Source: Burkholderia diffusa (GTDB lineage Bacteria > Pseudomonadota > Gammaproteobacteria > Burkholderiales > Burkholderiaceae). From it: a stretch of 64,000 nt of DNA. This document shows positions 1 to 8,939 of the stretch, in pieces (position 1 is the first letter of the stretch; the number at the start of each line of letters is the position of its first letter). A program made the position numbers and the translations under genes. The stretch spans positions 2,480,001-2,544,000 of the forward strand of contig NZ_CP013363.1 of the NCBI RefSeq assembly GCF_001718315.1, given 5' to 3'. The notes under the pieces were generated by a model. It was not told where the DNA came from and made no database searches. It saw only the letters and a program-made list of their open reading frames with translations.

Positions 1-14
1 CATGATCGCTCCGC

Positions 15-1628
15 TCAGTGCTTGATCAGGTACATGTCCTGCGAAGCACGCATGTCGATCACGTTCTTCAGCGAGTAGCCGCCCACGTAGGGCTTCACGA
101 GACGGTCGGCCGAATACTGGAACAGCGGCACCATCGGCGTGTCGTTCATCGCCATGTCGTGCGCCTGCGTGAGCAGCGCGGCGCGCGCCTTGTCGTCGAG
201 CTTCTGGTTGCCGTCGTCGACGAACGTGTCGACCTGCTTGTTGCAGTAGCCGACGGTGTTCTGCGAGCTGCCGCAGCGGATCAGGTCGAAGAAGGTCATC
301 GCGTCGTTGTAGTCGGCGAACCAGCCGTCGCGCGCGATCTGCACCTTGCCGTCATGCCGCTCCTTCATCAGCACCTTGAACTCGACGTTCTCGAGCTTCG
401 TGTTGATGCCGAGCTTCGTGCGCCATTCCGATGCGGTGAACAGCGCGACCTTCTTGTGCAGGTCGTTGGTGTTGTACGTGAGCGTGAACGACAGCGGCTT
501 CGCGTCCGAATAGCCGGCCTGCTTCAGCAGGTCCTTCGCGGTCGAGATGCGCTTGGCCATCGGCCACGACGCCCATTCCGGCGTGAACGGCTGCACGCCC
601 TTCGTGCCGTTCGGCATCAGGCCGTACATCGGCTTCTCGCCGGCCTGCGTGAGCTTCGACGTCAGCACGTCGCGATCGATCACCATCGACAGCGCCTGGC
701 GCACGCGCTTGTCCTTGAGCGCCGCGTCGTTGTTGTTCAGGTAGTAGTAGTAGGTCGCGAGCTGCAGGCCCGGGCGCAGTTCGCCGCCGAACTGCTTGCT
801 GACCTGCTGGAAGATGCCCGACGGGATCGAGTAGCTGTAGTCGATCTGGCCCGCCTGATACATGCGCATCGCCGTTTCGTCGCTTTCGATCGGCAGGTAC
901 GTGACCTTGTTGATCACGACCTTCGGCGCGTTCCAGTACTTCGCGTCCTTCGAGATCACGATGCGGTTGTTCGGCTGCCAGTCGACGAGCTGGTACGCGC
1001 CGTTGCTGACGATGTTGCCCGGGCGCGTCCATGCGTCGCCGAACTTCGCGACCACGTCCTTGTTCACCGGTGCGAGCGGGGCCATCGCGGTCAGCTCGGG
1101 GAAGAACGCGACCGGCACGTCGGTCGTCACTTCCAGCGTGTACGGGTCGACCGCGCGCACGCCGAGCGTCGTCGGCGCGGCCTTGCCGGCGATGATGTCC
1201 TTCGAGTTCTTGATGAATTCGACGAGGATCGTGTACTTCGAGCCCGTCTTCGGATCGGCGACGCGCTGCCACGAATACACGAAATCGGCGGCCGTCACCG
1301 GCTGGCCGTTGCTCCACTTCGCGTCATGGCGGAGCTTGAAGATCCACGTCTGCGGCGTCTTGCGTTCCCACGAGAGCGCAACGCCCGGCACGACCTGGCC
1401 GGCGGCATCGATGCGGGCGAGCCCTTCGAACAGGTCGAGGCCGATCGTATTGCCGGTCCACGATTCGATGTGCGCCGGATCGAGCGACTCGACTTCGGCT
1501 GGCACCTGGCGCGTCAGGTCCTGTTGGGGAGCGAGCGCGACGTTCGACGGAACGGTCACGGCGTGAGCGGCGGGCGTCGTCAGGGCGAGCGCGGCCAGCA
1601 CGGCCGACATGGCATGCAAGGATTTCAT
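15..1628 (-). CDS. Periplasmic oligopeptide-binding protein (OppA/MppA family)
   Basis: A 537-residue extracellular solute-binding protein of family 5, the substrate receptor of an ABC peptide importer. The first 23 residues form a Sec signal peptide ending Ala-His-Ala. The mature part has the family look: an early segment on the energy of substrate entry (SLDPAHIESWTGN), a WSNGQPVTAADFVYSWQR stretch near residue 110, and a full-length C-lobe. Length matches OppA (about 540). No permease or ATPase gene is next to it, so it may serve a transporter elsewhere or be cut off from partners left of the window. It lies downstream of an XRE/cupin regulator in the same orientation, with a strong inverted repeat in the gap. 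Natural ligand (peptide, murein peptide or other) cannot be read from sequence. Confidence 0.9.
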   Translation of the reverse strand: MKSLHAMSAVLAALALTTPAAHAVTVPSNVALAPQQDLTRQVPAEVESLDPAHIESWTGNTIGLDLFEGLARIDAAGQVVPGVALSWERKTPQTWIFKLRHDAKWSNGQPVTAADFVYSWQRVADPKTGSKYTILVEFIKNSKDIIAGKAAPTTLGVRAVDPYTLEVTTDVPVAFFPELTAMAPLAPVNKDVVAKFGDAWTRPGNIVSNGAYQLVDWQPNNRIVISKDAKYWNAPKVVINKVTYLPIESDETAMRMYQAGQIDYSYSIPSGIFQQVSKQFGGELRPGLQLATYYYYLNNNDAALKDKRVRQALSMVIDRDVLTSKLTQAGEKPMYGLMPNGTKGVQPFTPEWASWPMAKRISTAKDLLKQAGYSDAKPLSFTLTYNTNDLHKKVALFTASEWRTKLGINTKLENVEFKVLMKERHDGKVQIARDGWFADYNDAMTFFDLIRCGSSQNTVGYCNKQVDTFVDDGNQKLDDKARAALLTQAHDMAMNDTPMVPLFQYSADRLVKPYVGGYSLKNVIDMRASQDMYLIKH

Positions 1629-1745
1629 CGTGGCGGTCTTGAGAAGGTTGTTCGGTGAGCGATGCGCGGCGGATGCCGCGGTTACGCGTGAGACGCTGAC
1701 GGGTTCAGCGATTGAGGAGGCCCGTGATTCTCGTATTGCATCTTA

Positions 1746-1798
1746 GTATTCCTTACGTTTCTTTCGACAGGCATTCCGTCTCGGAAACGAAGGAATAC
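1746..1798. promoter_or_regulatory. 15-bp interrupted inverted repeat upstream of the oligopeptide-binding gene
   Basis: The arms are GTATTCCTTaCGTTTC (1746-1761) and GAAACGAAGGAATAC (1784-1798), complementary except for one extra A, with a 22-base loop. It sits between the stop of the XRE regulator and the start of the binding-protein gene. No T-run follows either arm, so an operator is more likely than a terminator, but both remain possible. Confidence 0.5.
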
Positions 1799-1805
1799 CT
1801 GTGCG

Positions 1806-2387
1806 TTAGAACAGCCGCGGCGTACCGACCCAGACCACCACCGACTCGATCTTCGCGGTGTTGACCCAGCTGTGCGGGACGGTCGACTGATAGTGCGAAC
1901 TGTCGCCGGCCTGCAGGACGAACGTCTTGCCTTCCAGCGTCAGCGACACTTCCCCTTCAATCACATACAGGAACTCCTCTCCTGCATGTGTCGTCACCTC
2001 CGACCGCTTCTGTCCCGGCGGCATCCGCACGAGGATCGCCTCGAGCTGACGCCCTTCGGTCGCGTTGGTCAGCCTCGCGAACAGGTTCGCCGAATCGGCG
2101 AATCCGAAGAAGCGCAACTGATCGCCTCTGCAGACCGAGCGTTCCTCGCTCGGCGTATCCACGAAGTACTGCACCGTCACGCCGAGCGCCTGTGCGATAC
2201 CGGCCAGCGACGTCAGCGACGGCGACGCGAGCCCGCGTTCGACTTGAGACAGAAACGGCTTCGAAATCCCCGCGGCGGTAGCGGTGTCGTCGAGCGTGCG
2301 CTTGAGTCGTTGGCGCAACGCGCGGATCTTGCTGCCCAGTGCTGCGGCAGCGTCTGCCGACTGCGAGTTTTCAGTGGGGGGAACCAT
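1806..2387 (-). CDS. XRE-family regulator with C-terminal cupin
   Basis: A 193-residue DNA-binding regulator. A lambda-repressor-type HTH lies at about residues 17-75 (KIRALRQRL, then SKPFLSQVERGLASPS as recognition region). A cupin_2 barrel follows at about 110-190 (GEEFLYVIEGEVSL and GDSSHYQSTVPHSW). This architecture is common in repressors of amino-acid, polyamine and peptide uptake genes, where the cupin senses a small ligand. I start at the ATG at 2387; an in-frame TTG at 2411 adds eight residues, and neither has a clear Shine-Dalgarno. It is divergent from the POT permease and upstream of the binding-protein gene, so control of peptide uptake is the natural inference. Confidence 0.88.
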   Translation of the reverse strand: MVPPTENSQSADAAAALGSKIRALRQRLKRTLDDTATAAGISKPFLSQVERGLASPSLTSLAGIAQALGVTVQYFVDTPSEERSVCRGDQLRFFGFADSANLFARLTNATEGRQLEAILVRMPPGQKRSEVTTHAGEEFLYVIEGEVSLTLEGKTFVLQAGDSSHYQSTVPHSWVNTAKIESVVVWVGTPRLF

Positions 2388-2884
2388 AGCAGGCCGAAAA
2401 GTGGTCGTCAAAAAATGTTTGATGGAAAGTAACTAAGTTAGATCGATTTGGCTTAGTCTTCGGGTTCGCACACGTCTTCGGTGTTGAGCCCGGTGCACTA
2501 AACAGGGCACGAAGCGAGCGAAACGACGCGCTATCTTGCCAGACTCGCCCGCTTCACAGGCAAGCTGCAAGCGGCTCTCCGGGAATTTGCGGAGGACGGG
2601 CGCAAAGCTTACAAGTAAATGATGAGACGAATATTCCTGAAAGCTGCTGCCATATCGGGAGTTTCCCTGAGTGGCGCGGACCTGACGCACCGGACCGGCA
2701 AACGTTACCATTCGCGCGCCGGTTGGGGCCTCGCACCGCCTTGTGTGGCGGCGTCAGACCCCGGCCCGGGCTAACCGCCCGACTGCTCCATCGCCGACGC
2801 AAAGCCTACCCGGCCACAGTGCTCCGGCGCCAGTTCGACCCAAAGGCGACGCGCGATCCGCGCCGTCCGTTTCAAACGAGATTG
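2388..2884. other. Intergenic region between divergent regulator and permease genes
   Basis: About 500 bases holding the promoters of the XRE/cupin regulator (leftward) and the peptide permease (rightward). Short open frames here have no recognisable product. I see no RNA gene or terminator. Confidence 0.5.
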
Positions 2885-4408
2885 ATGATGCACGCACCTG
2901 TTTCACAGACCCGATCGTTTACGACGGTCTTCCTTATCGAAATGTGGGAGCGCTTCGGCTACTACGGCATGGCCGCGCTCCTGGTTCTCTTCATGGTCGA
3001 CCGGCTCGGTTTCACCGACAGCCATGCGAACCTGACCTGGGGCGCATTCACCGCGCTCGTCTACGCGTCGCCGTCGATCGGCGGCTGGATTGGCGACAAG
3101 GTGCTCGGCGCCCGTCGCACGATGATCATCGGCGCGGCCGTGCTGTGCGCCGGCTACCTGATGCTGGCCGTGCCGAATGACGCGCTGGCCTACATGTATG
3201 CGTCACTCGGCGTGATCGTCGTCGGCAACGGCCTGTTCAAGGCCAACGCGGCAAACCTCGTGCGCCGCATCTACGAAGGCGACGATGCGCGCATCGACAG
3301 CGCATTCACGATCTACTACATGGCGGTCAACATCGGCTCGACCGTGTCGATGCTCGCGACGCCGTGGATCAAGGATCACTGGGGCTGGCATACCGCGTTC
3401 GCGGTCTGCTGCGCCGGCATGCTGCTCGCGATCCTGAACTTCATGCTGATGCACCGCACGCTCGCGCACATCGGCTCGCAGCCCGACGACGAACCGATCC
3501 GCTGGAAGCGCCTCGGCGGCGTGGCGGCAGGCGGCGTCGCGCTCGCGCTGGCGACGCTGTACGTGCTGCAGCACAAGCAGCTCGCGGTCGCGAGCGTGTG
3601 GACGGCCGCATTCGCGATCCTCGCGATCTTCGCGTACATGATCGCGAAGTCGGAGCGCTCGGAGCGCGCGGGCCTGATCGCGGCGCTCGTGCTGATCGGC
3701 CAGGTGATCCTGTTCTTCATCTTCTACGTGCAGATGTCGACGTCGCTGACGCTGTTCGCGCTGCGCAACGTCGATCCGCGCTTCATGCTGTTCGGCACGA
3801 CGCTGTTCACGTGGAGCGCCGCGCAGTTCCAGGCGCTGAACCCGATCTGGATCATGATGCTGAGCCCGGTGCTCGTGTGGATCTACAACGCGGTTTCGAA
3901 GAGCGGTCGTGACCTGCCGGTCGCGGCGAAGTATGCGCTCGGCTTCGGCGCCGTGGCTGCCGGCTACCTGGTGTTCACGATCAGCGGCCGCTACGCGGTG
4001 GACGGTCGCGTGTCGTCGTGGTTCATGGTGTGGGGCTACGGCCTCTACTCGCTCGGCGAACTGCTGGTGAGCGGTCTCGGCCTCGCGATGATCGCCCGCT
4101 ACGTACCGGCGCGCATGAGCGGCTTCATGATGGGCGCGTATTTCGTCGCGACGGGTGTGTCGCAGTATCTGGGCAGCGTCGTCGCGAACTTCGCGCAGAT
4201 GCCGTCGCACGACCTGCCTGCCACCGAATCGCTGCCGCTCTACCTGTCGCTGTTCGAGAAGCTCGGCTGGCTCGCCGCCATCGGCATGCTGCTCGCACTT
4301 CTGCTGCTGCCGATGATGAACCGCCTGTCGCGTCAGCATCAGCGCTGCGCGGACGAGCGCCGCGAGGAAGAAGCGGTCCAGGCGCAGGCGATGGCCTCGG
4401 CGCAGTAA
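2885..4408 (+). CDS. POT/PTR-family proton-coupled oligopeptide transporter
   Basis: A 507-residue inner-membrane peptide:H+ symporter. The POT hallmark ExxER is present in the first helix as E19-M-W-E22-R23, followed by FGYYGMAALLVLFM. The second signature is GGWIGDKVLGARRTMIIGA. About 12-14 hydrophobic segments span the protein, and the length fits DtpA/YhiP-type members. The start is the ATG pair at 2885/2888; an upstream in-frame extension reaching 2723 is proline/arginine-rich and unlikely to be translated. The gene is divergent from the XRE/cupin regulator, which suggests the regulator sees peptides or amino acids that this carrier imports. Confidence 0.93.
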   Translation: MMHAPVSQTRSFTTVFLIEMWERFGYYGMAALLVLFMVDRLGFTDSHANLTWGAFTALVYASPSIGGWIGDKVLGARRTMIIGAAVLCAGYLMLAVPNDALAYMYASLGVIVVGNGLFKANAANLVRRIYEGDDARIDSAFTIYYMAVNIGSTVSMLATPWIKDHWGWHTAFAVCCAGMLLAILNFMLMHRTLAHIGSQPDDEPIRWKRLGGVAAGGVALALATLYVLQHKQLAVASVWTAAFAILAIFAYMIAKSERSERAGLIAALVLIGQVILFFIFYVQMSTSLTLFALRNVDPRFMLFGTTLFTWSAAQFQALNPIWIMMLSPVLVWIYNAVSKSGRDLPVAAKYALGFGAVAAGYLVFTISGRYAVDGRVSSWFMVWGYGLYSLGELLVSGLGLAMIARYVPARMSGFMMGAYFVATGVSQYLGSVVANFAQMPSHDLPATESLPLYLSLFEKLGWLAAIGMLLALLLLPMMNRLSRQHQRCADERREEEAVQAQAMASAQ

Positions 4409-4528
4409 GTACTATCCCTCGGCGTGCGGCCTGCACGCCACATTCTCTCGCCAGCGCGGCCAGCACGTCCTACACTGGTTGCAACGGCGCATCCGCTCCG
4501 TCGCGATGCGTACTGGCGGGAGAAGATC

Positions 4529-4735
4529 ATGAAAAACAAAACGACTCGGCTCTTGAGGATCCTGTCGGATATCCGGCACGCGCAGCGCTGCACCGCATTG
4601 CGCGCCGCCCGGGCCGCGGCCGAAGCCGACGCGGTGCTCGCGGAGCAGGACGACCCGAAGTCCGACGAACGCGACGACGCCGAATCCGACGACGCGAACG
4701 CCGTCCCCCGCTCCCGCATCGGCTCGCCTCACTGA
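4529..4735 (+). CDS. Small hypothetical protein with acidic C-terminus
   Basis: A 68-residue reading frame beginning MKNKTTRLLRILSDIRHAQ. A GCGGGAGAA Shine-Dalgarno lies about 5-8 bases before the ATG. The N-terminal half is basic and predicted helical (many Ala/Arg), and the C-terminal half is rich in Asp/Glu (EQDDPKSDERDDAESDD). I do not recognise a family. It lies between the peptide transporter and the convergent OpgC-like gene. It is judged real because of the ribosome site and the abrupt charge organisation; expression is not proven. Confidence 0.5.
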   Translation: MKNKTTRLLRILSDIRHAQRCTALRAARAAAEADAVLAEQDDPKSDERDDAESDDANAVPRSRIGSPH

Positions 4736-4762
4736 CCGCACCGACGCCGCGCGGCACCCCGC

Positions 4763-4892
4763 GTGCCGCTTCCGAGTTTCCGCGTTGCTCTCGTGCTTCC
4801 GGGTTGTCCGTGTTGTCGCGGTGCCTCGTTGCCCGCGCTGCCGCGTCGCCCGTGCTGTCGCGTTGCCCGCGTTTCCGAGCTACCCGTTCTTC
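4763..4892. repeat. Degenerate low-complexity repeat tract (about 16-18 base units)
   Basis: Imperfect tandem copies of a unit like GTTGCCCGCGCTGCCGC fill the gap between the small acidic protein and the OpgC-like gene. Copies differ at several positions, so this is a decayed array and not a clean minisatellite. Confidence 0.4.
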
Positions 4893-4900
4893 CGCGCCGC

Positions 4901-6025
4901 TCACGCAGCCGCGCTGCGCCAGCGCGCGAACCACGTTCCCGAACCCGCCACGGCCATCATCAGCCCGACCGCGCATGCGTCGGCCGCGAGGCCCACGCCG
5001 ATATGCCGCAGTTCGGCGCCGTTCGCGACAGGATGCAGCAGCGAATCGATGACGAGCGAGATCGCCGCGCCCGCGACGAAGCAGATCAGGCCGCGCCGGC
5101 CGACCGCGACGACGGGCTGCACGGCCTGCGCGATGCGCGCGATCCAGCCGCGGCGCACGCAATCCGCCATCAGCCATGCGATCGCCGCGAAGCTCACGAT
5201 CCGCGGCAGCGCGAGATCGCGCTTGAGCACGCCTTCCGGCACCGGCAGCCCCGAAAACAGCTTGTAGCTTGCGCAACCGAGCACGACCGCGCACGCGACA
5301 CCGGTCGCCGCGGCGCCCCAGCGTCCGAGCGCGACGCGCCGGTAGAACGGCTGGCAGCGTGCGAGCACGCCGGCAACGAACATCAGTTGCCACGCAAACG
5401 GGTTGAAGCTCCAGCGGAACGAATCGGTGTCGAGCAGTTCGGGGCCGAGCCAGCCGGCCGCGACCCACGACGCCGCGCTGAACGCGACGAGCAGCCACGG
5501 ATGGCGGCGCGCGAACGGCACGATCACCGGCGACGCGAGCGCGAACAGCACGTACATCGGCAGCACCGACGCGAGATACGGCTGCCGCTGGAACGTGAGC
5601 AGTTCGGCCGCGCCCGTGAGCGGCGACGCGAGCATCACGCTGACGTCATCGAGCGCGAGGTTCGGCGCGTCGATCCCGTAATGGTCGAGCACGGCGGACA
5701 CGACGAGCATCAGCGTCGAGGTCGCGAGAAACGCGCGATAGATCTGCATCGCGCGGCGCACGAACCGCCGCTGCGCGGCGCGCGCGCCATGCCGGTCCGC
5801 AATCGCGCCGTAAGCGCTCGCGGTCGCGAAGCCGCCGAGGAACACGAACACCTCGGCCGCGTCGCACAGCGCGAACGAGTGGAGCGTCACGCGCGACAGC
5901 ATGCTCGCGCCGATGTGATCGACGACGATCATCAGCAACACGATGCCGCGGAAGAAATCGACTTCGATCAGGCGGCCGCCGCGCGCCGGCGGCTCAGCGA
6001 TGGCGGGCGGCATGCTCAACGACAT
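4901..6025 (-). CDS. OpgC-domain membrane acyltransferase-like protein
   Basis: A 374-residue polytopic inner-membrane protein resembling OpgC, which succinylates osmoregulated periplasmic glucans. The N-terminal family stretch is visible: EVDFFRGIVLLMIVVDHIG, then LHSFALCDAAEVFVFLGGF with the conserved ALCDAAEVFVF segment. About ten hydrophobic helices follow, including FNPFAWQLMFVAGV, which is typical of OpgC. I start at the ATG at 6025; an in-frame GTG at 6055 adds ten basic residues. No opgG/opgH gene is nearby, so its glucan substrate is inferred from family only. Confidence 0.8.
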   Translation of the reverse strand: MSLSMPPAIAEPPARGGRLIEVDFFRGIVLLMIVVDHIGASMLSRVTLHSFALCDAAEVFVFLGGFATASAYGAIADRHGARAAQRRFVRRAMQIYRAFLATSTLMLVVSAVLDHYGIDAPNLALDDVSVMLASPLTGAAELLTFQRQPYLASVLPMYVLFALASPVIVPFARRHPWLLVAFSAASWVAAGWLGPELLDTDSFRWSFNPFAWQLMFVAGVLARCQPFYRRVALGRWGAAATGVACAVVLGCASYKLFSGLPVPEGVLKRDLALPRIVSFAAIAWLMADCVRRGWIARIAQAVQPVVAVGRRGLICFVAGAAISLVIDSLLHPVANGAELRHIGVGLAADACAVGLMMAVAGSGTWFARWRSAAA

Positions 6026-6412
6026 GGCCGCACCCGCGCGACGACGGCGCGGCACGCACCGGCGGAGGATTCGGAAGGGAAAAGGCGAACGTGATCAGCG
6101 GCGATGCGCGTATGCTCGCATCGCGCCAACCCGGCCGGCCCGGCACGGAGATGACCGATCATGGAAAAGCCGCATACGAAGAGAAGACTGTCAGGTCAGT
6201 CTAGCGGCCGATCGGGGGATACCCTAAGTAACAAAGTGCAACGGAATCTTCTGTTCGATTACGCGTATAACAACGGCGATACAGAATTGGCAGAGTGGCC
6301 AGACTGACGTCAGCGCGATGCCAGTTCGACGCCAGCATCGCGGAATTCGACGCAACGAACGCGCGACGCGCGGCCGGTTCGTTGCCGTCGTCGCGTCGCC
6401 CGACGACGGCGC
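6026..6412. other. Intergenic region, nothing recognised
   Basis: This lies between the start of the OpgC-like gene and the stop of rarD, both leftward. It should hold the OpgC-like promoter. No convincing small gene or hairpin was seen. Confidence 0.4.
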
Positions 6413-7312
6413 TCAGCCGCGCATGGGCAAGCGCCGCATCAGCATCGCGCTGTGCCAGGCGGTCAGCGCCACCGCCGCCCAGATCGGCCCGTACGTCGCG
6501 AGCTGCGCGGCGCTCAGCGTCTCGCCGAGCAGCAGCAGCGACACCGCGACGAGCAGCACCGGCTCGACGTAGCCGAGGATCCCGAACAGCGCCATCGGCA
6601 GCATCCGGCTCGCCTTCAGGTAGCTCGCGAGCGCAAGTGTGCTGAGCACGCCGAGCCCCGGCAGCAGCATGGCCCACAGCGTCGGATGGCTGGCGACGGG
6701 CGTCGTGCTTGCCGCCACCATCGCGAGCGCGACCGGGCACAGCAGCGCGATCTCCAGCGCGAACGCGGCAAGCGAATCCGCGTTGATCCGGCGACGCAGC
6801 ACGAAATACGGCGGATAGCCGAGCGCGACGACGAGCGTCGGCCACGCGAACGCGCGCGTCGCCCACACCTCGTGCGCGACCCCGAGCGCCGCGCACGCGA
6901 CCGCCGCCCATTGCAGCGGATCGAGCCGTTCGTGATAGTAGAAGCGGCCGACGAGCACCATCGTCAGCGGCAGCAGGAAATAGCCGAGCGACACTTCGAG
7001 CATGCGCCCGTGCAGCGGCGCCCACAGAAACAGCCACAGCTGCAGGCCGAGCAGCGCCGCGCTCGCCGGCAGCGCGATCAGCAGGCGCCGGTCGCGCACG
7101 CTGCGCCGCACGAGTTCAACCAGCGCCGGCCAGCGGCCGCGCAGCGCGATCAGCGCGAGCGCGCCCGGCGCGGTCCACAGGATGCGCCACGCGAAGATGT
7201 CGAGCCCGGTGAGCGGCGCGAGCAGCTTCGCGTAGGCGGACATCAGCGCGAACAGCGTCGACGCCATCACCGACAGCGCGATGCCGCGACCAGCCTCCGG
7301 ATACCCCGTCAC
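6413..7312 (-). CDS. rarD: EamA-family transporter RarD
   Basis: A 299-residue inner-membrane protein of the drug/metabolite transporter superfamily with ten predicted helices arranged as two EamA repeats. The N-terminal repeat contains LTGLDIFAWRILWTAP and LWAPLHGRMLEVSLGYFLLP, the pattern typical of RarD rather than generic EamA proteins. The start is a GTG at 7312 with AAGGCG about eight bases upstream. It starts 12 bases after the acyP stop, so the two are almost certainly co-transcribed. Substrate is unknown; RarD is linked by annotation to chloramphenicol sensitivity. Confidence 0.88.
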   Translation of the reverse strand: MTGYPEAGRGIALSVMASTLFALMSAYAKLLAPLTGLDIFAWRILWTAPGALALIALRGRWPALVELVRRSVRDRRLLIALPASAALLGLQLWLFLWAPLHGRMLEVSLGYFLLPLTMVLVGRFYYHERLDPLQWAAVACAALGVAHEVWATRAFAWPTLVVALGYPPYFVLRRRINADSLAAFALEIALLCPVALAMVAASTTPVASHPTLWAMLLPGLGVLSTLALASYLKASRMLPMALFGILGYVEPVLLVAVSLLLLGETLSAAQLATYGPIWAAVALTAWHSAMLMRRLPMRG

Positions 7313-7324
7313 GTTGTTTTCGCC

Positions 7325-7621
7325 TTACTGCTGCTGGAAGCGCTCGAAGCGCTTTTCAATCTGACGCTCCTCGAACGTCACCTCGGTCACGCGCGCGGAC
7401 GGCGGTCCATGCCGCAGCCACGCGAGCATCCGGTCGATCTGCGCGCCGGGGCCCTGGATCATCGCCTCGACACTGCCGTCCTCGAGATTCGCGACCCAGC
7501 CGCGCAGCTTCAGCGCGTGCGCCTCGCGCACCGTCGCGTGACGGAAACCGACGCCCTGCACGACGCCGCGCACCCGCACGTAGTAGGTCTCGATCCGTTC
7601 GTCCAGTTCATTGCGGCTCAT
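7325..7621 (-). CDS. acyP: Acylphosphatase
   Basis: A 98-residue cytosolic enzyme that hydrolyses acyl phosphates such as carbamoyl phosphate and 1,3-bisphosphoglycerate. The two signatures are complete: GVVQGVGFR with the phosphate-binding Arg27, and GWVANLEDGSVEA with the catalytic Asn45. The ATG at 7621 is preceded by GGGAGG at an 8-base spacing; a seven-residue upstream extension has no such site. Length is normal for the family. It is the first gene of a two-gene unit with rarD and divergent from hpnA. Confidence 0.95.
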   Translation of the reverse strand: MSRNELDERIETYYVRVRGVVQGVGFRHATVREAHALKLRGWVANLEDGSVEAMIQGPGAQIDRMLAWLRHGPPSARVTEVTFEERQIEKRFERFQQQ

Positions 7622-7823
7622 CGCGTCGCCCTCCCGTTGCATTCAAGCCCGGCATTGTAGTCGCGTCGGCCGCTTCTCACACGTGCCCGGCCGGCCCGCC
7701 GCGCGCTGCCGCCGCGCCGGCTCGGCCGCCGTGCGGCGCTCGCGTCGCCGGGCGCGCCGACCACGTACAATCTCGCCGACGCACAACCGCCGCGCCGCCC
7801 GCGCGCGGCCCTGAAGGAAACGC

Positions 7824-8831
7824 ATGACTGATACCTCCCGCGATATCGTTCTCGTCACCGGCGCGTCCGGTTTCGTCGGCTCGGCCGTCGCACGCATCGC
7901 GCAGCAGAAAGGCTATGCGGTGCGCGTGCTGGTGCGCCCGACCAGCCCGCGCACGAACGTCGCGGATCTCGACGCCGAGATCGTCACCGGCGACATGCGC
8001 GACGAGACGTCGATGCGCGCCGCGCTGCGCGGCGTGCGCTACCTGTTGCACGTGGCGGCCGATTACCGGCTGTGGGCGCCGGATCCGCACGAGATCGAGC
8101 GCGCGAACCTCGAAGGCGCGGTCGCGACGATGCGCGCCGCGCGTGCCGAAGGCGTCGAGCGGATCGTCTACACGAGCAGCGTCGCGACGCTGAAGGTCAC
8201 GAGCGCCGGCGATCCGTCCGACGAGAACCGGCCGCTGACCGCCGAGCAGGCGATCGGCGTGTACAAGCGCAGCAAGGTGCTGGCCGAACGCGCGGTCGAG
8301 CGGATGATCGCCGACGAAGGGCTGCCGGCCGTGATCGTCAACCCGTCGACGCCGATCGGCCCGCGCGACGTGAAGCCGACGCCGACCGGCCGCATCATCG
8401 TCGAGGCCGCGCTCGGCAAGATTCCCGCGTTCGTCGATACCGGCCTGAACCTCGTGCATGTGGACGACGTCGCGCACGGCCACTTCCTTGCGCTCGAGCG
8501 CGGCCGCATCGGCGAGCGCTACATCCTCGGCGGCGAAAACCTGCCGCTGCAGCAGATGCTGGCCGACATCGCACAGATGACGAACCGCAAAGCGCCGACG
8601 ATCGCGCTGCCGCGCTGGCCGCTCTACCCGCTCGCGGTCGGTGCGGAGGCCGTCGCGAAGTTTACGAAGAAGGAGCCGTTCGTGACCGTCGACGGGCTGC
8701 GGATGTCGAAGAACAAGATGTATTTCACGTCCGCGAAGGCCGAGCGCGAGCTCGGCTACCGCGCGCGTCCGTACCGCGAAGGATTGCGCGATGCGCTCGA
8801 CTGGTTCGGCTCGGCGGGCTACCTGAAGTAA
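7824..8831 (+). CDS. hpnA: Hopanoid-associated sugar epimerase HpnA
   Basis: A 335-residue extended short-chain dehydrogenase/reductase. The Rossmann nucleotide motif TGASGFVGSAVA is near the N-terminus, and the YxxxK catalytic pair sits in VYKRSKVLAE with VYTSSVATL as the preceding Ser region. NPSTPIGPRDVKPTPTGRI is typical of HpnA. HpnA is found in hopanoid clusters and is thought to act on the sugar or side chain of extended hopanoids. An AAGGAA site lies six bases before the ATG. It opens a cluster with hpnB, ispH and hpnH, and ends in a perfect hairpin. Confidence 0.92.
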   Translation: MTDTSRDIVLVTGASGFVGSAVARIAQQKGYAVRVLVRPTSPRTNVADLDAEIVTGDMRDETSMRAALRGVRYLLHVAADYRLWAPDPHEIERANLEGAVATMRAARAEGVERIVYTSSVATLKVTSAGDPSDENRPLTAEQAIGVYKRSKVLAERAVERMIADEGLPAVIVNPSTPIGPRDVKPTPTGRIIVEAALGKIPAFVDTGLNLVHVDDVAHGHFLALERGRIGERYILGGENLPLQQMLADIAQMTNRKAPTIALPRWPLYPLAVGAEAVAKFTKKEPFVTVDGLRMSKNKMYFTSAKAERELGYRARPYREGLRDALDWFGSAGYLK

Positions 8832-8834
8832 CAC

Positions 8835-8859
8835 AAAGCGGCGTGCTTCACGCCGCTTT
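8835..8859 (+). terminator. Terminator after hpnA
   Basis: A perfect 11-bp stem AAAGCGGCGTG / CACGCCGCTTT with a three-base loop begins four bases after the hpnA stop. The T-run is only the last three bases of the stem, so termination may be partial. Confidence 0.65.
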
Positions 8860-8939
8860 GCGCACTTTGTTACACGTCGCCGACGGACCGGCACCGGCGC
8901 AGCGGTTAAAATCGCGGGTCTTACGCAGAGAAGACACGC

